Positions 10,261 through 33,395 of a stretch of 64,000 nt of DNA are shown piece after piece (position 1 is the stretch's first letter; every line of letters starts with the position of its first letter). A program made the translations under genes and the position numbers. The DNA is from Straminergon stramineum. Taxonomy: Eukaryota; Streptophyta; Bryopsida; Hypnales; Calliergonaceae. The notes below the pieces were generated by a model. It did no database searches. It had not been told where the DNA came from and saw only the letters and a list, made by a program, of their open reading frames with translations. The stretch spans positions 25,544,001 through 25,608,000 of the forward strand of contig OY987267.1 of NCBI GenBank assembly GCA_963920665.1, in the 5' to 3' direction.

Positions 10261-13200
10261 GTATAATGAGTTCAAAATATCTATAGCTATCAATAGCAAT
10301 GTATACAAATACAAATAAAATTATTGCTCACTTGCGAGAATAAGCTTCTGTGAAAGAGTTCATATGCTTTGTTAGAACTGAGAAGAACATGGAGAACATT
10401 ATGGCACTAATACTTTGAAGAGAATAGTACGTGGTCACTAAATAAAGTTGAAAAATCTTATAAACATTATTTCTAGAAATAGGTCTTTGCAATCAATGAA
10501 GTAGTCTTTCAAAGGAACAATTTGAAGGTAAAGAAATTTGAAGACTCTCAAGCTTAGGTAGATGCCCACTAATGCACAAGGTTAAGAGTTGGATGTATAG
10601 TACCTATATATGGAAAATTGTAGTACCTATATATGGAAAAAAACAAAGGAAATTCTAAAATAAACATCATCGTCATGAGTATTATTCTATTTATTATAGA
10701 TACAAATAGACCATAAGGGTAGTTTCAAAAGATATCAATATAGCACCAAGTTTCTTCATTGATTTTTTACATCTCTTAGAGCGCCAGGAGCTTTAAATAA
10801 ACATGCTCCTAGTACATATTAGTCTAAAGGAATTCATCTCGGTGTATGTGTATTACATAATGAAACAATTATATAGCCAATTGGTTTGAACTTTTAAATG
10901 ACCAAATAACCAAAGTTTATGGCTTCCATACTTGTAGGAGTTGGAAAAATTCATTAAAGAGAATTAGAAGTTGTGATCGTGAAGAAAAGATGTGGTATCC
11001 TATAATTTTGACCGATAATAGTATACACTAAGAGGTATTATAAATCAACTAGTATCTTATAATATGAAGTTTGTAAAATTGATGTCGGGTTTTAAGAATA
11101 CGTACTCTCTAAGTGGTTGGTATTCATTAAAGTCACATTTTAGTTGAAGAGGTCATGCTTGGAAAATAGTCAAGATTTGAAAGCTTCTTTTGGAAAATAT
11201 TTTCATTTTTGTATCAAAGTTTCCTTAAGTTTTAGTATATTGTGAAATTTAATTTTTTGTAGTTTTAGTTTATTCTAAATTATTTTTTTCTATTCCAATT
11301 TCAATTTAGTATGCACTAATTTTATTATAATTTATTTCTTTATACTTCAATTGTCAATTAATGTATTCTAAGTTTCTGTCAATTTTTTTATTTTTTTCAA
11401 TTTCAAATTTTTGTATTATATTAGCATTGAAATTTATTTTTAATTATTGTAGTTAAATTTTATTTTCATTTATTCTAATTCCATTCATTCTTCTTGTATT
11501 ATAGATGTAATTAATTGGATAATGATTTAATATTATATTACTTTAAATTTATTAAAGTCTCTTCTTCTTGAATATAATTTCATTTTAATTCACCTATTTT
11601 GTTTATTTATAATTTACTTACAATGTAATCTGAATAATTTTAAAAAAATAGGTTTCATTATTACTATTTCATTTTAGTTTAGTTTATTATATTGTGTTCA
11701 ATGATTATTGTCTATAAATTTTCTTTTCATTTTTTTTCATTTTTTTTCTTTACTTTTTTTTCTTTAGTATTTTAATTTTGAAGCATAGAAGTGTGTTTGA
11801 GCAAAGCTTGTGCATTCTCATAGTAAAGAAGAGAGGTTAATTTCATTGATTGTAATGAAATTGTTGCTAGCAACTATCAAACTATCACGCACACCTTTTA
11901 ATGTCAGAACATCAGAACCATTACATAATAATTTAGTGTATCTTTGAACTTAGTTGATTTAATTTTCTTATGCCTCAACATCCATCATTGAATCTTATAT
12001 TGATAGCATGAGGCATTTGTTTAGATCTACATCCCATGAGAGGGTCAAAGAAAATTTATGGAGATAGTCCCTTTTGTAAATTATTTCTTGTATTTTTTTT
12101 TTCTAACTTGTTTGCAATTTACTTACTTTAAATTTTTATTGAACTCTACAAAATATGTATGTTGTCATTGTTATGTATAGAAGTTGCCATTGATGGTTTG
12201 GAAATTGGAGATGGTAGTTATTCCTTGAAGGTAATTCTTCAATAGGAAAGACTTAGGACTTAGTACATAATGTGCTTTGGATCTTGAATTCATTGCTTAC
12301 ATGGGAAGTAATGTTGGAGATGCTTATATTGAGTGAGCCTACAACTTTTATTTGTAGAGTACAAGTGAACGGGGTGAAGTATAAAATCAAAGTGAGGTAC
12401 ACATGTGATTACTTGTATAGCATGGCAACTACCTGCATTTGGAGCTACTGAAATTTGCACATTAGGTACTTCAACCACATTGTTTCTTTAATTGGCAATT
12501 TTTGAAGACAAAATTTTATTGTTCAAAATATAAATTCAATGTGTACTTGTTGCAATCTATTTTTCTAGGAAGGAACATTAGAATTCATCATTATTGGGGG
12601 ATATACTTGTCTATTTCTATCATGGAAACGTATAAAAGCGCATGATGTTGCAATAAAGTTATGGAGAATGTGGTGGGAGTGATTTCAAAATATTAGAGTG
12701 GAAGCATTACAAAATATCAAGAATGAAAGGAAAATTGATGGGCAATGTTTGTTGTTGTTGTAAATGGAATGCCTACTTTTGATTTCATTGTTTAATTTCG
12801 CAAGGGAACACAATGTGAACTATGTTGTATATTAAAATGTGTAATAGGTTTTGATGGATATTTTTACAATAGGAAAAGTGTATGACATGTTCGGATAGGA
12901 AATGAAGGGCATTATGTTTATGAGTGGGCTTTTTTTATTTTGGAGGAACCTACCCAATCACCAACTTTTTCAATGGGGATGTCAACGCCCATTGTAAGCG
13001 TTATAGTGGATAGGGCATTGGAGTACGCCTCTCCACCCCTACTAAGTCCTATTGGTGGACCAAATGTATTGGAAGAAACTGAGGTAGTTGGTGGAGGGGA
13101 GACAAAAAGACTTGACACAATTATCCGCATGAGTGTTGGAGATACCAGATGCAACAATGTAGTCCTTAAGTATTTAATAGTGATACATGGGACAGTAGTA

Positions 13201-13590
13201 TACAATGTGTGGAAGTACAAAAGTTCTTAGTTCTTTGCAAAAAGTTTGTAGATGTTGGAGTGTTTTTTTTTGTGTTTTTTGGATTGTAAATTAGAAATGA
13301 GAAGGTAGTGGACATTCCTTTGAATTCGTTTTGATTTTCCAAATAAATTTTTCAATGACTATAGTGATTTTTTGATTTTTAAATGATATTGGCATAAAAA
13401 GAGTATGATATCAATAGAACCGCAGTATATAGGGCTTGGTGAATAAAATAAAGAAACAACAAGAGTAATGGAAATGAATAAAGCTCAAATTCTTACTTGT
13501 TTTACCTAGAAGTAATAAAAAGTGTATCCCTATGTAAAAATTGCATGCATAATTGAAGTAAAACAAAATACAATGGGAGAGAATTGTTTT
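10261..13590. other. AT-rich spacer, no supported gene
   Basis: Low-complexity, T-rich on the + strand (11200-11780 especially). A 96-codon frame at 12940-13230 has an overlapping frame of similar length on the other strand and no recognisable domain; I do not call it a gene. Confidence 0.5.
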
Positions 13591-13684
13591 TGAAATAATG
13601 GGGGGGGGGAAAATTTTTATGAAAACATTGTTTTAGTGAATAGTAGTATGTAAGGTCATTGCACTTAGCCAAGTGTAAAAATGC

Positions 13685-14047
13685 TTAATTCAATGTTTAA
13701 AACTCTTCATAACTTTCATCTCATAAATCAAAATGGAATGATTAAAAGCTTTTCATGTATATATAAATCTTAAAAATCAATTTCAAATTTTTATTTTAAA
13801 AAAAAGTGATTTTTGAAGAAGGTTATTTTGCTGCCCGGGTTGCCCACCGAGCAATGAAAATAACATATCATACAATAACTTTTTAACCATATATTCAGAA
13901 GTTACGAAAATTGTTGGGTCTCAAAGTTACTCCTTGGGCACATGTTGTGTGAAAATTTCAAAGAAAAAAAATAAAAATTTCATTTGTAGTAAGCTGCCCA
14001 AAATCGCTATGTTGCCAAAAAACACCGTTTGGTCCTTTAGGGGTTAA
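13685..14047. mobile_element. TTAA element copy D, inverted and truncated
   Basis: The right end is GGTCCTTTAGGGG (14031-14043) followed by TTAA (14044-14047). Read on the - strand it follows the left third of copy A, including the GCTGCCCGGGTTGCCC motif near 13830 and the TTTCAAATTTTTATTTT landmark. On the other side similarity stops near 13690 at the same GCACTT..AAGTG..AATGC motif that ends copy B. Confidence 0.6.
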
Positions 14048-15287
14048 CGTGTGTGTGCAAATGATACACCTAAGGCTTTGGCCAAATGAAATAACTACTC
14101 GTGATTTTGAAGTCTACATGTTTGAAACATGATATTGCTATAAGTTGGATTTTTCCTATTCCAAGACAAAATCCAAGGTTACTAGTATAGGGATTCTTTT
14201 GAAAAAAGGTCATTTGTCCATCGTTTTAGTGTCAAGGGTCACTTTTAGAATACGATAGGTTGATATTATATTTTTTTGGCAATTTGTCATAAAGCTCAAC
14301 TTTCGCCCAATTGAATAGTTCTAATACTAATCAATTCAACTAATTTGATTCTAACCTCATTATCAAATTTAGACCTACTACTAATTAGACAACACTAAGT
14401 CACAATATGACACACTAACCAATTGCACATCATCGATTTGCTACAACTTGGCTAAACACTTTTCTCAACAAGACGGGATGTATATCTCGCAAAGCTAGCC
14501 AAGCCTTTGCTAATTAAAACCAAGTATCTCCAACAATTTGTCAATTTCAATTAATAAATAAACCTTGGACTTTGCTGCCGGCAAACCACAAGATGATTTA
14601 TTTATACACAATTTGAACACATTAGTCGACTAGCAATACACAAACAATTTTCAATCAAGTAAAATGGCCATTAATAATCATAATTTTAACTTCTTCAATC
14701 GTTTCTAAATTAAATAACTCATTTTTGCTTCTTGCAATTTGACTTCCAAGCCACCTAACTCATCCGTGAAATCGGTAGCTACTCCACAATCCTTCTCAAA
14801 CATCGCCATTTACAATTCAGTGGATTGATTTGCCAGATCAATTTGCCACCAATACTTTGCAACAAGCCAAACTTAAAAGATGCACTCGTAGACCTTGCAC
14901 AACCTAGTGGCATAAACAAAATTATTTCACGATTTTGAATTCAATAGGAATCTATAGATTCACAAGGTACTTACACTAATGCAATTTAGCCACCTCACAC
15001 AAGGCAAATTGCAAATAATCAATAATACATTACTCATTACAAATACACCCATTTACAAAGAGGAACCAATTGAAGGAATATATTAATGCAAATCATCAAT
15101 GAGTCATATACGCTAATTTGACATTAACATGAACTAAAAACAAAAGACCAATAGACCTAGCTAGTTGCATGACAACTTGTCTAATAATTGATCTAAAAAG
15201 ACACAAAGTCAAATAGCCACCCTTCTAATCGAACCAAATTGCCCCTTTGAGATCTTCATTAGGTCCTTTTTACATTTGCATGAATTA
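14048..15287. other. AT-rich spacer, nothing recognised
   Basis: No coding frame, structured repeat or RNA gene was recognised. Confidence 0.5.
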
Positions 15288-15927
15288 TTAACCCCTAAAT
15301 GCCCAAGGCCTATTTTGAGTTTTTTGGTATTTGCTCTCAATTGAAGAAAATGCCAACATTTTGATAAGTTGTATCACTTTTTTTTGAATTGTAACTGTAG
15401 GAATTTAAACTAGACATGTTAGGGATCACATAGGAAAAGAAAACACAACAATATCACTTATGGAGTGAAAGATTATAATGTTTGACCATGAGGGTGTTAA
15501 AACTGCAAAAGTGATGTGAAGCCTTTCGATCCTCTTTTCACAAGTCAAATCTAAAAAGTTGGTGACCAAAAACATATGAGGTTAGAAGGCCTAACATGTT
15601 TAACCCCAATCAATTTATGGCTTCTCAAAATCTACTCTACAATTTGTTTCAATGAATTTTGAATGTGTTTTTTTCTCCAAGATCTAGTGTATTTGAGGCT
15701 CATTTCCAAGAGCCCTCAACACTACGGAAAGTCAAAATTGCAATGGGTACCCTTGCACAAAATCTTGAATAGAAAAATCACTATCATTCATTTTCAAAAC
15801 CGGATTTTTGATGCTAAAATTAGACTTAAAAAAGAACTTCCCAAAAAATAGAAAATTGGTTAGGTTTTATTTAACTTCAAAGTTTTGCAAACACTAGATT
15901 TTGGTACCTTGGGCATTTAAGGATTAA
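15288..15927. mobile_element. TTAA element, TGCCCAAGG subfamily, copy F
   Basis: TTAA at 15288-15291 and 15924-15927 flank 632 bp. The left end CCCCTAAATGCCCAAGG and right end CCTTGGGCATTTAAGGA are reverse complements at 15 of 17 positions, the cleanest terminal repeat in the window. The interior is AT-rich; the 62-codon frame inside it shows nothing known. Confidence 0.75.
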
Positions 15928-16259
15928 GCAATTTGACTCTTCAAAATGGAAATGGAATGACTTGACTAATGTAAAAAAAATCAACAATATGAAATGGCAA
16001 ATTGTTCAAAATTCAAATGTCTACAATTGCCTACCTTGAAATTGCACCTGCCAAATTTCTAAGCATGTAAGTGCCCGCGTGCAAAAAATATTCCATACTT
16101 ATGCAAGATAAAAAGCCGAAAGATATCTTTACGCACAATATTTATTCCTCTAGAGGATGGACACAGACTGTGTATTCCCATTTCGGAATCTGCGGACCTG
16201 CAGTCACTCTGGTCATGGCCACTCTGGACCTGTGAAGTCTGAGCGAACCAGTACACAGC

Positions 16260-16530
16260 AGACAGCCAATGGGGTGCGTTCCCACGTCCACGTCCCCTCC
16301 CGCCAAAGCCGAGGCTTTTGAACGAAGCCCCCGCGCTCAGCCCGCCCCGCCCCGCCCCGCCCGGACTCCCGATCCTTCGGGCTAGGCGCCCCCCAAGGCC
16401 GCAACGACTAACTTACTCGAGCTCCCGATTCCGTCCAGCCCTCACGCCCTCACGCCCGCGACCACCCGCTGAATCGCCGGGTTTCGTCTCTTGCACCGCT
16501 CTCGCAGTTGCCATTCTTATCAATTCTCCT
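16260..16530 (+). promoter_or_regulatory. GC-rich promoter/leader start of the helicase gene
   Basis: A sharp rise in GC marks the start of the transcribed part upstream of the RecQ gene. Positions 16341-16362 hold consecutive CCCGCC units (GC-box-like). Frames open here on both strands because of the GC content and are not taken as coding. The leader, possibly spliced, would run to about 17.8 kb. No clear TATA box was seen. Confidence 0.45.
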
Positions 16531-17861
16531 TCTTCCATGTCGGTGATGTTGTTCTCGTACCTTCCGGCCGTTCGACTTACTTTTTTCTCATCAGTGGGAA
16601 GAGATTAGGTTCCGGAGCTGATTTCTCTTTTCCGCAGACTCTTGCCGATTAGGATGGAGCCTATTTGGAAGTGCTTAGGAGATATTCTGGAATGGTGGAC
16701 GCTCTTTACGAGTAGGATTGGATGTATCTCACTGCAGTGTGGTGTTAACGAGGAGTTGTAGTGAGAGCCTCATTTCAATGAGTTGGTGTATGGCGGTGGT
16801 TTCATTTGGACGGGCAGTGTTTGAGCTCCGAGAGGATTTTGGATTTCGGCAGGCAGTGCAGCGTTTGAGTAGAGAAATTCATATGAAGGCCACTGGGAAA
16901 TATTTAGAGCGCTGACAGTGCAAAGGTGCTCTATCTGGACCTAGCTAGTACGCTTCTGATTTCCTCTTTGCTGGTGTAAGAGAATCGAATTATGAAGCGG
17001 TTGGCGATTTTATTTGGAAGGGCAATGTTGCACCGCGTGCAGCTCCGAGCAGAGTTCTGATGTCGGGAGCGAGTGCAACTAATAAGTAGAGTGTCTGTAT
17101 GAAGGCCAATGCGAGATATTCAGAGCGCTGACGATGCAGAGGTTCTCCATCTTGCCCTAATATGCTTGTCACTTCCTCACTCTTTGCTGGTGGTTTATCA
17201 ACTGTTTTATCAAATTCGAATTCGGTTAGTAGCGGTATGAGTGATTTGATTAAATTTATTCTTGGTGGATTGACTCGACCTCTACTCGTGCTTTATTTGA
17301 TTCGTGAGCGTTTTGCTCAATTCTCAAATGTCTCAATGTTACCTCCAGTATAGTCTGTCTGTATGGTGCTCTTCAGAGCGGTGATGATGTTGAACTTATG
17401 TCGGACAAGTAAATTTCATCGTGCGAAGTATCATATTGAGTGGAACTGAGCCGAAGATTTCGTGAATTTGTTATCACGCTCCGTAGGCGCGCTGTAGCCT
17501 ACAATTATTCCCCTCCTATCGATCTAGTTTAGGTCCAAAATGGCGCGCTTGAAACAAATGTTTATCACGAAATCAACTCAATATGCGAAATTTGGATCCT
17601 TGACGATCTCGTATGTCCGGCTCGAGGCCCTCAGAATTATTGGTGAATTTATCGAAGGCGTGCGTCGAAAATTTCGACAGAGTAGGCGTTACACTTTGCA
17701 TACATGGAGTACTTTCAGGGACCTCCTGTGTCTAAGATTAAGATGGCATCTAGCTCTGCTGTGTTTAGTATTTAAATTTTGCTGAACCGAAGTGTCTAAG
17801 TTTGCCAATCAAGCACTCACTAGGGCTACTATCATCGGAAGTCTACTGCTTTGAGGTACAG

Positions 17862-27457
<9,596 letters not shown>

Positions 27458-29784
27458 TGATGGAACGTGCATTCCATAAAATCAGGTGACATCAGATATT
27501 TGTTGAAGATTTAGATTTCTGACGAGTCTTATGTACATTCTGACGAGTCTCGGACCTTTTTCTTGGATCCATTATCCAGATGAGCATTGCTGTGTGGCAC
27601 TAGTACAAATTCAGTCTTAGATGAACATGTGCCCTCCATTTGCGGAGCATCTGGATGTATTGTAATCATAGTCTCAAAAGAGAGTCGGTTCCATGGTAGG
27701 TAGTTGAGTTACTGAAAACGTAGAGAAGAAAAGTTTGTAGGAAAGCATGGACATCTAGCATATTTTTCCGGAAGATTTCATGAATGGAAGTAGGTACATG
27801 TATCATGTATGAAGTGTGCTTATTGATGTTGCTGCAGCTAAGACGTTCTATACTGTCTGTCATTCATTCTGTGAGTTCCTTTGGTTGCAAAGATTGATTA
27901 CTGTACGATATGCATAACTGACAACTGAAAATTGTACTGTACAGTAGGGTTTGGATGGATTGAATTATTCTTATTTTTTTGTATGCATTGAATCTGTATG
28001 TGATTGAAGGCAAAATCATTCAAGATGTAGCTTAGATAAGGAAACATTTCTATACGAGGTTGAAGTTACTATTGAAGTCAGAAAGACAGAAGGTTAATGA
28101 AGACTGGTTCACAGATGCTGTTCGTGCACTATAAAAGTAGACTCTCCATCAGATCAAAGGATTATATATTATATTACACTTTTACTCTAGCCCCCTTTTA
28201 TATGATACCCTCTAACATGACAAATTTAAAGTGACAAGATTTTTTGGAACAACTGTACTTGGTCAAGAATTGAACTCAATATTGTGACATCGATGAAGAA
28301 ATGTGAGTATAGAGAAGCAAATAAGTTCTATATCAATTGTTGTGTTGCCTTTAGAGTGTCTTTTTGAAGCACCACTATTGAGTCTTTACTCCCATAGAAT
28401 GTTAGAACAAGTGTGGCAAGCCACCTTGATGTGAGTCTTTGGTTGTTGAAACTTTTTCTACAATTTCAAATTGCCTTCTTAATGTGACAATTGCATGCTA
28501 ATTCCATGGTATGACACTTCTCCACTATCTCCACTACGACCACTATCCCCATTGTGATGGGAGTGAAAGTAGTCATTATTAGGGAAGTTAAAATGTACCC
28601 ATTTTGCAATCCCATTTTCTTTGAAAATTCAAAGGATCCCTAGACTAATAGTTTTAGCTATGTTATTTTTGAAGAGGTCTTTGGAGAATTTCTTATGTAT
28701 TTTCTTCTAAGTGAAATGCTTTTGAGGATAGACGAAGAGACTCATTTGAAGCCAAAGAAATAAGTATATGTAAAGTAGTGGGAAGATTCTATGATTCCTA
28801 CAAAAGCATGCAATGTCCTGCTCCACGGATTAGAAAGTTGACTTGCCATGGCAAATTAACTCTGGCACTGACCTAATCACTTGAATGACCGATATTTTGG
28901 AACCCATTTGGGATCTCCATCTAAACTAGGTTAGTGTCATTTGTAGTCCACATCTACATTTTGGTGTTGGTTCGATGTATAACATTTTTTCTCATTCTCG
29001 ATCCATTGATGTATCTACGTGCACAAGACCTAATACTTCTTGTAATAGGTAAGAGGCTCTAAAAGAGAGTGGGCATTTAGAATTAAGGTATGTGCACACG
29101 TAATCATCATTACCCCAACTTCAACACTAACATTTGGACCAAAAAATTGGCAAGAAAACACACTACACAAGAGCCTATGGTGCTATTCATATGCTTGGAC
29201 CTAACTAGAGGTAGAGCTTCAAAGGTGGCCTTGACCAATTGCAAGATCCAATCCATGCCACATCATGCTTCCAAATGTGCATAAATTCTTCAAATAAAAT
29301 ATTCACTTTTCTCCTAATGTTTGGAATTAAGTGGCATGTGGCAACCAATGAATGAGGTGAGCAACAAAGACAAGTCTTAGGAATAGGTGACACAAAAAGA
29401 CAAGTGGAAAATACTTTTAAATAAATAGTAAGTCAAGTTGATGGGAAGGAGAGCGGGCTTGCAAAGCCTAAAATCAAGGACGGTACAGAAAGGGAGGAAA
29501 TGCAGCTCCATATTGGATATCAATTTGACAATTCCAGCATGCGAACCCCCCCTTGGGCATGAGATCTGGTCCGGTAGTTCATGCAAACAGATCCTAAGAG
29601 AGCCTACGAGAGCCTAATGTCGATTTTGGCACAGCAACAAACATTACTTCAAAATTTCGTAATGTATTCATATAATGTCCAAATAATGCATGCCAAAGTA
29701 ACTTGGAATCCTCACTTGCCAACACATTCCAACAAAACAAGTTAATGTTTGATAATAGTAACGACAAATCAGTGTAGCATGCAT
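27458..29784. other. 3' flank of helicase gene and AT-rich spacer
   Basis: The first few hundred bases keep gene-like composition and probably hold the helicase 3' UTR; no poly(A) site was fixed. The remainder is spacer without recognised features. Confidence 0.4.
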
Positions 29785-30048
29785 ACATGAGACACACACT
29801 GACACACTTACTTTCTCACTAACGTACAGAATAGAACCTTCGCAACAACAGGTGACAGAGATTCCGAATCTCCTGTAGGTATGACGGTGATTCGAAGGCT
29901 TATACTAATGGGACAGCACTGGAACCAAGTAAAGAGAAAAAAGAGAAAGGTATCAATCCCACATTTTCAAAATTTCACTGTCAATAGCTCGATTCTCTCT
30001 AGAGATCCCGCTTTCATTGCATGGGGAGCATGCTTGAAGTTTGTCATT

Positions 30049-33000
30049 TTATGACGACGGGCCATTGATCAACCCGGACATGCGACCGACGTCAAAAATC
30101 TCGATCCAATAGCCGTCAGGATCCTTGATGAACGCAAGTCCCTTCATCCTTCCTGCCAAGTATGAAGACCACGCTCATTCAGTCTTGCTTTAAATCCATA
30201 TTGGGACATTCAGCTTCACCATTGTAACAAACTTTCATATATCCTATACGGCAATCTCCATTTGTGGCTTTTTTTCAGTTTGTCCAATCAACGGTTACCC
30301 CACAAACCAATACTAAGTGGGAACAGTGAAATTTACCGTCATCAGGCCGCTTCGCAAATTCAACCCCCAGCTTCTCAAAACGTTCGCATGCTTTGTAGAC
30401 GTCATCAACCGTGATTCCAATATGCCCTACAATATCAAACCAAAATGGGAGCAACTTTACTTCATTAGCACTGAAAGCTGGTTCGACAACAAAAAAACAA
30501 GGGTGTAGGTTATAATCGGTACTTACTTCTGGAGGAGTCCTGATTGACAGATGCCAAATTCAGTTATCGGTCCAACACTCTTCTCTTTCTCTTAATTTTT
30601 GAAAGTTTCAGGGTCTTATAAAATAGAAGGGAAGAGGCCAGAACTTTATCTTTGCACCATGCAAAAGAAAATATTGGGAATAAAAATTTTCAAAACATTT
30701 TTGGCATTTATCTTGAAAACTATTTTTCGCCTTGCCTGCACGCGATAGAAAGCAAGACGCGTTTCCTTTATCTAAGCAAGAATTTCATAGCAACAGGTTT
30801 AGGTCTCGAGGATACTTTGAAACTAAACACTTATGAACACGTACCATAGCCTCGTGGATCATTATTCCCGTTGTGATAGCCCTTGAAGTTTGGATCCGAT
30901 TCTGTTCCCCAGTTACTAAGGGCCACAATGCAAAACGATGTTATGTGTGATTACTTTGTGATAAGGAAAAAAGAGACCCTGGATGAAAATAACGCCCAAA
31001 CGGTCAAATTGCAGGGCAGTTGTGGAAATCGTGAGCAGAAGTCACGTAGAAACATTAAAGTTCACTAAAGATGTACAGATAGAAATCAAATTAGGATAAA
31101 GATTATCAAGTTACAAATAACACGAGGAGCAAAAGAAATTGAAGCTTACTGCGTGAGCTCTAAGGTAGCTTTGCATCTGAATAAAAATGCTGTTCTCTCT
31201 GCAGTGTTATTGGGGATGGATTCCGGACTCTGCAAAACCAGAACACGTTAGGAATTTCATATAATCTCAGCAAGAGACGACGGATTTGGATTAAAAAAAC
31301 AAGTCCTGTGATGCCTTCTAACATCACAATATTGTCAATATGATAAATTCTTGTGAGCAAACATCCCAAGTTGAGATTTTCATCCAAAACCAAGTTGCAG
31401 TTAACTGCAATCATACGGAGTGAAACAAGGGTAAAAAGGGTGCAATAATTTTACACTTCAGTATCTCAAAAACATCCGTCCGTTGCAACTAGGGAAAAGC
31501 TTCAAAACTTGAAATCCCCCTTACAAATTCTAATCAAATTGAGAGCAAAAGAAGGGCTAGAAGAACTCAAAAAAACCGACACGCAGATATTGATTCAAAA
31601 TTCAGTCCTGGAGATAGCAATTTTCATTTGAAAGTCAATGAGAGATTCATAACTCATCACGCAACCTCAATTTCTGAGCTACATATCAATGTAAGATATC
31701 CCAAAGAGAAATTCAAAGATCACACCCACTTTTGAATCCTCAAAACAAGAACATAGTGATTGATTGGAGTTTTAATTTGATACTGTGAAAATTTTGGATG
31801 CTAGGGTTACAAAGCCCCTAGGGTTTCCAAGTCCCCAGACTTCTCTGATGCCACAAATATTAACTCAAGATGTCAATTCCAAATCACCACTGCGGCGGGA
31901 GTACAGTTACTCATATCAAAGAGGCCCAAGAGTACATCCAACGCACATTCCTTGCGAAAGAAAAAAACATAAACCACTAACCTCATAACCCAGGAAGTAC
32001 AGGCTGAATTTGGCCTCCTCAAAATCAAGTCTTTTGATTAGCCTACATCGCCCGAACAATTCTCGTCAAAAAGACTCTTCATCACTAACACAGAAATTGA
32101 TCTCACTACACTACGTATACAATCAACATGCTGATGTTTCTAGGTTGGATGAAAGAGGTTCAACATCTTACGTCATTCCCAAAACCTTTGAGTAAAATTC
32201 CAGGCTTGCTTTAGGGTCCTTGATTCTGTACATCTGCACATCACACAAACCAAGCAGGATTGGAAAATTGGATTGACAATCCCTTCGTCGGTCATCACCG
32301 TCACTGAGGCTGTAATCCGCAACCCAAGATAACAGTCTTCACCTAATTGTGTAAATGCAAATGAGACACTCGAAAATCTCGCACAAGGAGTACATATCGA
32401 TTTGGGAATGCAAACATTAGAAGGAATTAAACTAATGTCGATTTCAGATCATCCACCAAAACAGCGTTAAACCCTCACAACTACTACACATGGTATCCAA
32501 ATCATACATTCCCTCAAAAAATGGAATCGTCTTCAATTTGCCAACAAGAATATTAAAATGTCAAACCATTACAATAGGAGAGACTATGGTCAGCGTTTAA
32601 AGTTTCGCAATTCCGTGAAGTCCCGGGTGAATTAATCTTAAAATACAAGAAACTCCTACAGGGCAATACGTGATGCTTACAGTTTGCTGCACATGGTAGC
32701 CTTTGGTAGCGGCATCCGAAGTGTCGCAGTAGCCTGGATTGTTAGCGGCGGACTCCGGCCCAGTCGACATGCTTGTTGTTGTAACGCTCAATCGCTCTCT
32801 GCCTCCCTGCAGCCAATATGCCAACACAAACTTATGTAACAGAATGGCAACCCCCATATCCCAATGGAAGACCTAAAATCTCCTCCATCCCCAACCCTAA
32901 GAATTGACTGGCATGAAGGTACCCCAACCTCGACATACATTGAAATTCAAATGCCTTGCCAGTGCGGGCGACCCTCGAAAGGCACTCAGATCAGTCTGAC

Positions 33001-33094
33001 GCCCCCCAAGCCTAGAAGACGAGCCCAAACATCTAGAGAAGCAAGCAGCTGGAAAACGCGGGGACAACAATGCGCGAGCACCTAGGGCAGCCAT
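30049..33094 (-). CDS. Glyoxalase I (lactoylglutathione lyase), organelle-targeted form
   Basis: Converts the methylglyoxal-glutathione hemithioacetal to S-lactoylglutathione, the first step of methylglyoxal detoxification. Exons from 5' to 3' on the - strand: 33094-32939, 32806-32681, 32233-32172, 32042-31982, 31229-31150, 30915-30845, 30426-30337, 30152-30049. They total 750 nt, 249 aa, with all phases consistent. Residues 1-52 ([18 protein letters not shown]..., rich in Ala, Ser and Arg, no acidic residues in the first 35) look like a chloroplast or mitochondrial transit peptide. A second in-frame ATG at residue 65 ([13 protein letters not shown]) matches the start of cytosolic plant forms, so two isoforms are possible. 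The four metal ligands of the eukaryotic family are present: Gln93 (VQQT), Glu159 (ATLELTH), His187 (GYGHIGI) and Glu233 (YWIEIFD). The usual [14 protein letters not shown] block is complete. The short type (one active site) fits plant Zn-type GLX1. Confidence 0.93.
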
Positions 33095-33150
33095 CTCCCT
33101 TCCCCTGAAACCCGAAAAAACAACCCTCCATTGAACCCATCCCTCAACTC

Positions 33151-33157
33151 TATTATA
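33151..33157 (-). promoter_or_regulatory. TATA-like box of the intact glyoxalase I gene
   Basis: TATAATA on the - strand lies 57 bp upstream of the start codon, within CTTTTTATAATAGAG. The duplicated copy lacks about 11 bp exactly here and has no TATA motif. The implied 5' UTR would be short, about 30 nt; the role as TATA box is inference. Confidence 0.45.
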
Positions 33158-33395
33158 AAAAGTTGTAGAAAGTTTTCAATGGCACCCAAGACGATCCCAC
33201 CCAAAGGAAAAGCAATGGGATTTGTCAAAGCTGTGACCGACAAAAGCGGGGCAAGCGAAGAGATGCGAAGACTGAAGAGCACCTTGCGCTGTGCACGTGT
33301 GTGTGCGAGTGTCGTTGTGATAGAAGTGCAATTGCCCTCAAATCCCTCCAACTCAGATGCTGAAGATGAAGCCAGGCAGCTCTCCACTTCCCAGG

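Larger units (their letters stand above)
29785..33395. repeat. Segmental duplication, copy 1 (intact glyoxalase I)
   Basis: Collinear and directly oriented with 39510-42550. Similarity starts near the ACACAC-rich stretch at 29790 and ends near the CTCTCCACTTCC stretch at 33390. It includes all exons, introns and the promoter. The fourth coding intron is about 0.5 kb longer here (31230-31981) than in the other copy. Confidence 0.8.

Noticed and set aside
12940..13230. 96-codon frame
   Set aside because: A 100-codon frame lies opposite; no recognisable domain and AT-rich surroundings.
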